A DNA stretch of 64,000 nucleotides from Plantago ovata (lineage: Eukaryota; Streptophyta; Magnoliopsida; Lamiales; Plantaginaceae): contig CM051457.1 of assembly GCA_028274465.1 (NCBI GenBank), positions 71,336,496 to 71,400,495 of the forward strand, written 5' to 3'. Positions 58,166 to 64,000 of the stretch are shown in pieces. Each line of letters starts with the position of its first letter. Position 1 is the stretch's first letter. The position numbers and the translations under genes are program-made. Below the pieces are notes generated by a model. The model saw only the letters and a list, made by a program, of their open reading frames with translations, did not search any database and was not told where the DNA came from.

Positions 58166-59028
58166 GTGTCTCTGGTGTGTGAGAAACTCAATCGATTTGA
58201 GCTCTCAGCAAGGGTAAAACAGAGAAACACCGGCGTTAGTGGAGCCTTTGCATTAAATGCGTAGTGGGCCACTAACTTGAAACCGTCAGAGCACTCTCTC
58301 TCTTTGTTTTATTAACCGTTACATTAGTAACTCCTTTAATCAATGGCCACGATTGAATTTCATGTCATGATTATTACGAGTTTATCTGTGCCCGATTAAC
58401 GTCACAAATTGATTTTACCGAGTTTTATGGGATTAGATTACTTGCTGACATAGACAAGAATCTTTTCAGCGAGTTTGAAAGTTCCCTCTTACTCAGATAT
58501 CTCAAATTTTCTTAAGTTTACAAGATATTTCTGATTTCCCGTATCAGTAAACTCTTTTGTACTTGAGATATCCTTTGGTAAAATTTGAGAGATGAGCTTA
58601 GCTCTTTTTCTGAGTTCCTGCCTCAGAATATTCCCTTGATACTTGAATACCTGTTTCAGTATCTTTGATTGTCTGAATGCCTGTTTCAGCAATCCTTTAG
58701 CTCTTTCTCTTACTGAGTGCCTGTCTCAGCAAGTTATCAAGTTTCCTAACAAATACCTGTTTTGAAGGAATTACTTGCTGAATGCCTGTTTCAGCAATCA
58801 TGTAGTGACTTATCATTTCTTAGGAGAAATCAGTGAATGAGTCTTTTAAACAAGAATACTTTGACTTGCTGAATATCTGTTTCAGCATTCTGCCAAGTGT
58901 ATCCTTTATTGAGGTAGTTCAATCAATCCAAGGTTATACCTCAGCATTGCGAACCTATTATCCGGTAGGGGCTTGGTAAAGATGTCAGCAAGCTGATCAT
59001 CAGTGCCTACTTTCACAACCTCAATATC

Positions 59029-60451
59029 TCATTTTTCTACATGATCTCTAATGAAATGATGTCTAATATCAATGTGCTTAGTCCTTGAGTGAAACTTAGG
59101 ATTTTGCGTGATTGCAATAGCACTTGTATTATCACAAAAGATTGGTGTTTTCTTTGCAGAAATACCATAATCTCTTAATTGTTGCTGAATCCATAGGATT
59201 TGAGCTGTGCAACAACCAGCTGCAATGTATTCAGATTCAGTAGATGAATTGGCAACACAGGTTTGCTTCTTGCTGAACCATGATATTAATCTAGTACCCA
59301 AAAACTGACAAGTTCCAGAGGTACTTTTTCTATCAAGAGTTGATCCTCCATGATCAGCATCAGAATAACCAACCAATTCAAGTCCAGAATCTTTAGGATA
59401 CCATAATCCAACATTGACTGTACCTTTAACATATTTCAGTATCTTGATTGCCTTTTTGTAGTGTGATTCTCTTGGATCAGATTGGAATCTTGCACTCACA
59501 CAAATAGCATACTGAATGTCAGGTCTACTTGCTGTTAGATACAACAAGGAACCAATGATCTTCCTATACTTGTGTTCTTCAACACTTTTATCTTCTTTAG
59601 TATAGCCCAATATTGTACCAACACTCATAGGGATCTTTCAGGTTTCTCATCCTCTTTGATCCTAAACTTTATGAGCATTTCTTTCGCATACTTTGCTTGA
59701 TTTATGAATATTCCATCTTTGAGTTGCTTGACTTGCAATCCAAGGAAATAATTCAATTTCCCATCATACTCATTTCAAACTTATTTGTCATGAGTTTGGC
59801 AAAATCATCACAAAGTTGCTTGTCCTTAGATCCAAAAATTATGTCATCCACATAAATTTGAACTAAGAGTATTTTACCATCATGGTTCATGGTAAATAAG
59901 GTTTTGTCAACTTCACCTTTCTTGAAACCATTTTCCAGCAAGAACTTAGCCAAGGTATCATACCATGCTCTTGGTGCTTGCTTTAGACCATATACAGCTT
60001 TCTGAAACTTGTATACCATCTTGATTTCTGAGGGAAGTTCAAAGCCAGGGGGTTGTTCTAGGTAGACTTCTTCAGCAAGTTCACCATTCAAGAATGCACT
60101 TTTAACATCCATTTGGTAAACTATGAAGTCATTGTGAGCAGCAAAGGCCAAGAAAAGCCTAATTGCATCCAATCTTGCAACTGGTGCATAAGACTCATCA
60201 TAGTCCAATCCTTCAGTCTGATAGTAACCTTGAGCAACTAAACGTGCTTTATTTCTTGTTACTTCACCAGACTCGCTCAGCTTGTTTCTGAACACCCACT
60301 TTGTACCAATAGCTTTCTTGTCTTCAACAAGTGGCACAAGTTTCCAGACTTTGTTTCTTTCAAATTGATCCAGTTCTTCTTGCATTGCCTTTATCCATTC
60401 AGAATGCTTCAAAGCTTCTTCTATGGTTTTAGGTTCAGTTTCTGAAAACAA
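59029..60451 (-). pseudogene. S4 reverse transcriptase and RNase H (right contig copy)
   Basis: Same gene as 53778-55202. Here it is split at ~59757 and ~59635 by one-base losses in T runs, giving frames 60451-59753 and 59628-59029. Catalytic motifs are unchanged. The two breaks are likely sequencing errors, because the left copy is intact there. Confidence 0.88.
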
Positions 60452-61928
60452 AGCAAGAGAACAATGATTCTACTTCTACGACAATTGCTTCTTCAGCAAG
60501 TCCATGAGTAGCTTTGGATCTAGTCACTTGGCGTTTATTAATATCGCCAATCATATCCGTAGAGGGATGATCTCTAATCCATTTATTAACAGGTTTTCTG
60601 CTTGTTGGATCAGGATATGTTTGCTCATCAGCATGTGACTCTTCAGTATGTACTTGTTCAGTACTACTGGGAATTTGTGTCTCTGCTGAGATTTGTTCAT
60701 CAGCAACTGCTTGTTCAGCATTGCTCGATTGAGGTAGTTCATCAGCAGGCACTGGAGATTGCGTAATTTCAGCAATTTCCGGAGCAACCGCGTCTTTTGC
60801 TGGAAATTATTTGTCGTGAACTATATTTATCTTGTCATGACTAGGGGGAGGAGAGTCATTGTCAGAATCATCATTTAGTTCAATTGACTTGATTTGCCTA
60901 GCATCAGATTCAGTTCTTTGCTCATGTATGATTATCTTTTTCATACATTCTGATATTTCTTCTTCAGCAGGCACTCCTTGTGACTTTTCGTAGAATACAA
61001 CATGCACTGATTCTTCAATCTTTTGTGCCTTTTTGTTGTAAACTCTATAAGCTTTACTATGCAAGGAGTACCCGAGAAATATCACTTCGTCTGCCTTTGG
61101 TTGAAATGTTCTTAGGTATTCTCTACCATTGTTAAGAACGAAACACTTGCAACCAAATACTCTTAGATGAGTGATGTTAGGAGGTCTTCCAACAAACAAT
61201 TCATAAGGAGTTTTGTTGTATTCCTTAGTAATCAAACATCTGTTTTGAGTATAACAGGCGGTATTAATCGCTTCAACCCAATAAGCCTCACTTATTTCAG
61301 TGTCAGCAAGCATTGTTCTTGCGGCTTCTTTCAGGGTACGATTCTTCCGTTCAGCAACACCGTTTTGCTGTGGTGTTCTTATTGAGGATAACTGATGTTG
61401 TATTCCTTTTGAGGTACAATATTCAGTTATGTACTGGTTTACAAACTCAGTACCATGATCTGTCCTTATGACTTTTACCTTGTCATTTTTCATGACTTCA
61501 AGCTTATTCAGCAAGTTAGGTATTTCAGTCCTAGTTTCAGATTTCTGCTTGATAAATACTACCCAAGTGAATCTTGAATAGTCATCTACCACCACCAGAC
61601 CATACTTCTTACCAGCAAAGCTTGTTGAAGAAGATTCAAACAAGTCCATGTGCAAGAGTTGTAAAGGTTTTGTAGTTGACGGTACTGCCTTGTTCTTGAA
61701 AGAAGATTTGGTTTGCTTTCCTTGCTGACATGCATTGCAAACACCATCCTTCTTAAAGGTAACCCTAGGTAATCCAACTACAAGTGCCTTTTTAGACAGC
61801 GTATTCAACGTCTTGAAGTTTAGATGACTTGTTCGTTTATGCCATAACCATGCTTTTTCAGCAAGGCAATCATGATCTGAGACAAGGCATTTTTCAACAA
61901 TTGCTGAAGACCAATCAACGGTGTACAA
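60435..61928 (-). pseudogene. S4 GAG-pre-integrase, integrase and linker
   Basis: The 373-codon frame 61928-60807 holds the zinc-binding set His 30, His 35, Cys 64, Cys 67 (HKRTSH, CNACQQGK) and the complete integrase triad Asp 95 (LHMDLFES), Asp 157 (RTDHGTEF) and Glu 193 (NGVAERKNRT). Then come KTPYELFVGRPP and an Asp/Ser-rich linker. It ends at a TAA (60806) where the left copy has a Glu codon; frame 60752-60435 continues the linker to a frameshift before reverse transcriptase. Integrase inserts the cDNA; Sirevirus integrases carry a long C-terminal part. Confidence 0.9.
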
Positions 61929-61937
61929 GCCTCATGA

Positions 61938-62291
61938 TCATCTTGCAATCATTATTACCTTTCTAGTCTCGAAATCTATAAGTTTACATTCATCACTTTT
62001 GATTTTGATGAAGTATCCTTTGTCAGCAAACTGACTCATGCTGAAAAGGTTAAACTTAAGATTTTTGACATAAAGAACTCCAGTAATGGTTATGCATCCA
62101 AACTTCACGTCACCATAGCCTTTTCGAGAACCGGAGCCTCCACCAGCAAACCTTATTGTTGGACCTTTAGACCACCGTCTATAGTTTATAAGGTTATTCT
62201 TGTTGCCCGTCATGTGCTTTCCACAACCACTATCAAAGTGCCAGATTGCATCGTTTGTCTCCGTGGCTGCAGTCTGCACAATCAAGAGCAA
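61938..62291 (-). pseudogene. S4 protease
   Basis: Frame with WHFDSGCGKHMTGN, the Copia/Sirevirus aspartic protease site (DSG), followed by FAGGGSGSRKGYGDVKF, GVLYVKNLKFNLFSMSQ and ECKLIDFETRKVI. Separated from the integrase frame by a small shift at ~61935. The protease would process the polyprotein in the particle. Confidence 0.88.
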
Positions 62292-62296
62292 ACAAG

Positions 62297-63615
62297 TTAA
62301 TTATCCAATGATGGATGTCCATTAACATGTTCAAGAATGCGTCCAGTGGAAACCCAAGTCTGAAGTTTTTCAACTTTGACTTGTTTTCTACTTGCTGAGG
62401 AACTAGGAGGTTTTGAGCTGAAAGACTTTTGACTCGTGCTGGTCAAATCCACTTTCTGATGTGGTGTCTTGCTCTGTTGACCTTTTTGCTGAACATACTT
62501 TTTAGTAAGTTCTTTTCTAGCAAGGTTCCTTCTAGTCCTAGCATTGGGAGTCTTTTCAGAACTCTTAGGCTTGGTTTTCTTCATCTCTTTGAAGTATCTT
62601 TGTTGACTTTGCTTATACTCATGAAAGAGTTGACTTTCTTGGTTTTGAAACCGAGTCCACTTTTCGGAGAATGCTGAGCTTTTGCGTCAGCAACCTTACT
62701 TGATTCAGGTTTGTCATCAAAGGACTTCTGATTACTTTTAGTAATCTTTCCTTTAGTCTTAACAACTTGCTTTTCAGCAACTTGTTTGGCGGGATGCTTC
62801 ACAACATCCTTTTTCTTTCCAGTTTGCTTCTCAGCAACCTGTTTTCCTTTTAAAGTCTTGTTACTTTGAGTAGCAACAGCGGACTTTATGGTCATAGGTA
62901 CTTGATTGCTTGTTTCAGCAACCTTAGATTGACCAAACTGATAGATTTCTGGTAGACCACTATCAGTAGCACGTACAAAGGAGATAGGTGATTTATCTTT
63001 ACTCAAGATTTCTACGACATCACCTTCATACATTGCGCCTAAACCTTCTTTCTGAGATGGATCTCTCAAATAAGAGTTTAGTTCAGTCAGCGTATTACTT
63101 GCGTCCACATAAGATTTGAAGTTGATTTTCATCTTTTTCATCTCTTGGATTTCAGCAAGTAACTTTAGAATTGAGGACTGATATTCTTCCAATTCTAATA
63201 CCATTTGAGAATTATTTTCTGTAGCTTCAGCAATCAACTTCTTAAGACGCCTTATTTTAGCATCCTTTTCTTCTGTCTCTTCCTTCAGCAAGACGTACTT
63301 TTCAGTAGTCTGCTTGGTCAGAGTTTCAGCAATTTGTAGTTTCTCTTGCTGTCTGCTCAGAGTTTTCTCAAATCTTTCGATTTCTCCTTGAATCTTGTCA
63401 AGGTCAATCTCGTCTTCACTTTCTGAGTCTGAGTCAGAGGTAGGGTTGTTTACCTGACCAGCCATGAGGCAGAATTCGTAGTTTGACACATCTGGATAAG
63501 CTTCCATAGCTATTCCACAAACTTCTTTGCCAATCTCCACGTCTAGAGTGGCTTCTTCATTGTCGGTGTCTGAACTTTCATCCTCACTGTCTTCGGAGCT
63601 AGTATCAATACACAA
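62297..63615 (-). pseudogene. S4 gag C-terminal region
   Basis: Frames 63615-62581 and 62584-62297 are consecutive pieces of one protein split by a one-base shift at ~62590. The first has an acidic Ser/Asp/Glu start, a long coiled-coil-like part (IQGEIERFEKTLSRQQEKLQ) and Lys-rich repeats of the VAEKQ type. The second is basic (NARTRRNLARKELTKKY) and ends GRILEHVNGHPSLDN, just before the protease. Long gag tails after the zinc knuckle fit Sireviruses. Confidence 0.75.
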
Positions 63616-63626
63616 TGCATCGATTT

Positions 63627-64000
63627 TTACTTGAAGCTTCTTCTTTTCTTCAACAATAAAGCTCTTTTGAACTTCTTCTTCTTTTCAGCAGATTTGCCTT
63701 TCAACAAAGGGCAATTAGCTTTGAAGTGTCCAGGCTTTTTGCAGTAAAAACATAGATCATTTCCAACTGCTGGTTCTTCTGATGAAGTAGCTTGCTGAGC
63801 TTGCTTGTTCAGCGAGCTAGTCTCATTTTTGTACTTATGGTAGTTGTTACCAAGATGCTTTTTGAGCTTCTCTTTTGCTTTTCGCCTTTCAAGTTCCTTG
63901 CTGATGAATTTCTTCATGTTTTAACCAAAGAGTTTTCATCAGTAGGTTCTTTTTCATTCTTCTTTTCAGAAGATGACGGCTTTGCAGCAAGAGCAATGTT
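63627..64000 (-). pseudogene. S4 gag nucleocapsid region, partial
   Basis: A CCHC knuckle, C-FY-C-KKPG-H-FKAN-C, inside frame 63917-63627, preceded by a basic helix-like stretch (KELERRKAKEKLKKHL). The same protein text continues to the window edge in another frame after a shift at ~63921 (KPSSSEKKNEKEPTD). A second shift near 63670 separates it from the downstream piece. The capsid part lies beyond the window. Confidence 0.8.

Larger units (their letters stand above)
56569..61722 (-). other. Probable assembly-duplicated copy of 51309-56468
   Basis: The block repeats 5.16 kb of the left contig with the same order and near identity. Its first ~400 bases show many one-base deletions, and the left contig shows the same near 56100-56468. 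Several differences elsewhere are homopolymer lengths (for example TTTT against TTT at 59635 and 59757). A real tandem duplication would not be expected to have its worst divergence at both gap edges. Confidence 0.85.
46214..64000 (-). mobile_element. S4: Sirevirus-like Copia element, minus strand, running off the window
   Basis: 3' LTR at 46214-47919, polypurine tract, aORF, hairpin spacer, RNase H, reverse transcriptase, integrase, protease and gag zinc knuckle in order towards the right. The 5' LTR is beyond 64000. The 5.16-kb block left of the N gap recurs on its right, so the true element is about 5 kb shorter than drawn. The protease (HFDSGCGKHMTG), integrase and reverse transcriptase text and the extra ORF after pol fit the Sirevirus/SIRE lineage, from family knowledge. 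Confidence 0.88.

Noticed and set aside
53238..58692. Tandem duplication of a whole Sirevirus pol-aORF block as a biological event
   Set aside because: The 100-N gap, near-complete identity and error-rich edges point to an unmerged contig overlap.
46214..64000. Envelope gene in S4
   Set aside because: The extra ORF has no visible signal peptide, membrane segment or furin-like site, and has NLS-like clusters instead.

Overview
This window looks like plant nuclear DNA from a repeat-dense, heterochromatin-like region, probably of a dicot. I could not identify the species. I see no convincing single-copy host gene. About 90 percent of the window is LTR retrotransposons nested in one another, plus one Mutator-like MITE, a minisatellite and simple repeats. 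Signs that it is a plant: Sirevirus-type and a second Copia polyprotein, Athila-type Ty3/gypsy gag and protease with a tRNA-Asp-type primer site, and long AT-rich intergenic DNA. Names used here: S1 to S4 are copies of one Sirevirus-like Copia family; C is a second Copia family; G1 and G2 are two Athila-like gypsy elements that lack pol.

Layout. 1-1383 is part of the LTR of S3 (minus strand), which breaks the reverse transcriptase gene of S1 (plus strand, 1384-39242). S1 is the host of most other insertions. After its pol tail (1384-2414) comes a hairpin-rich spacer, a TATA box, and a very long extra ORF (aORF) that is cut into six pieces by: a C-family solo LTR (3890-6015), a full C element on the minus strand (6557-16531), G1 (18302-26691), a small AT-rich insert (about 28487-28655) and G2 (30010-36747). 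S1 ends in its 3' LTR (37725-39242). It abuts the 3' tail of a further copy, S2 (39243-41519), whose LTR carries a 661-bp MITE with a 9-bp target duplication. 41520-46213 is AT-rich, gene-poor DNA with an LTR-like scrap, a TTCAG-type repeat and a ~60-bp minisatellite. 46214-64000 is S4 on the minus strand, truncated by the window end. A 100-N gap lies at 56469-56568. The 5.16 kb on its left recurs on its right with error-like indels crowding the gap, so the second pol/aORF copy is very probably an unmerged contig overlap and not biology.

How the parts work together. S and C encode gag, protease, integrase, reverse transcriptase and RNase H in Copia order, and every copy is broken. S adds a ~1,550-codon aORF downstream of pol with its own upstream TATA box. 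Its N-terminal part resembles a plant transposon-protein domain, and it has several NLS-like basic clusters and no visible membrane segment, so an envelope role looks doubtful. G1 and G2 keep only gag and protease and would have to borrow reverse transcriptase and integrase from a relative.

The most interesting signals are non-coding. G1 and G2 each carry a family-specific array of GC-rich palindromes twice, once just upstream of the LTR TATA box and once internally. They share five copies of an invariant 9-bp-stem hairpin fused to a polypurine-tract-like sequence, and a diverged but conserved ~1.3-kb 3' region. C has a four-unit hairpin array in its 5' leader with an invariant loop and co-varying stems.
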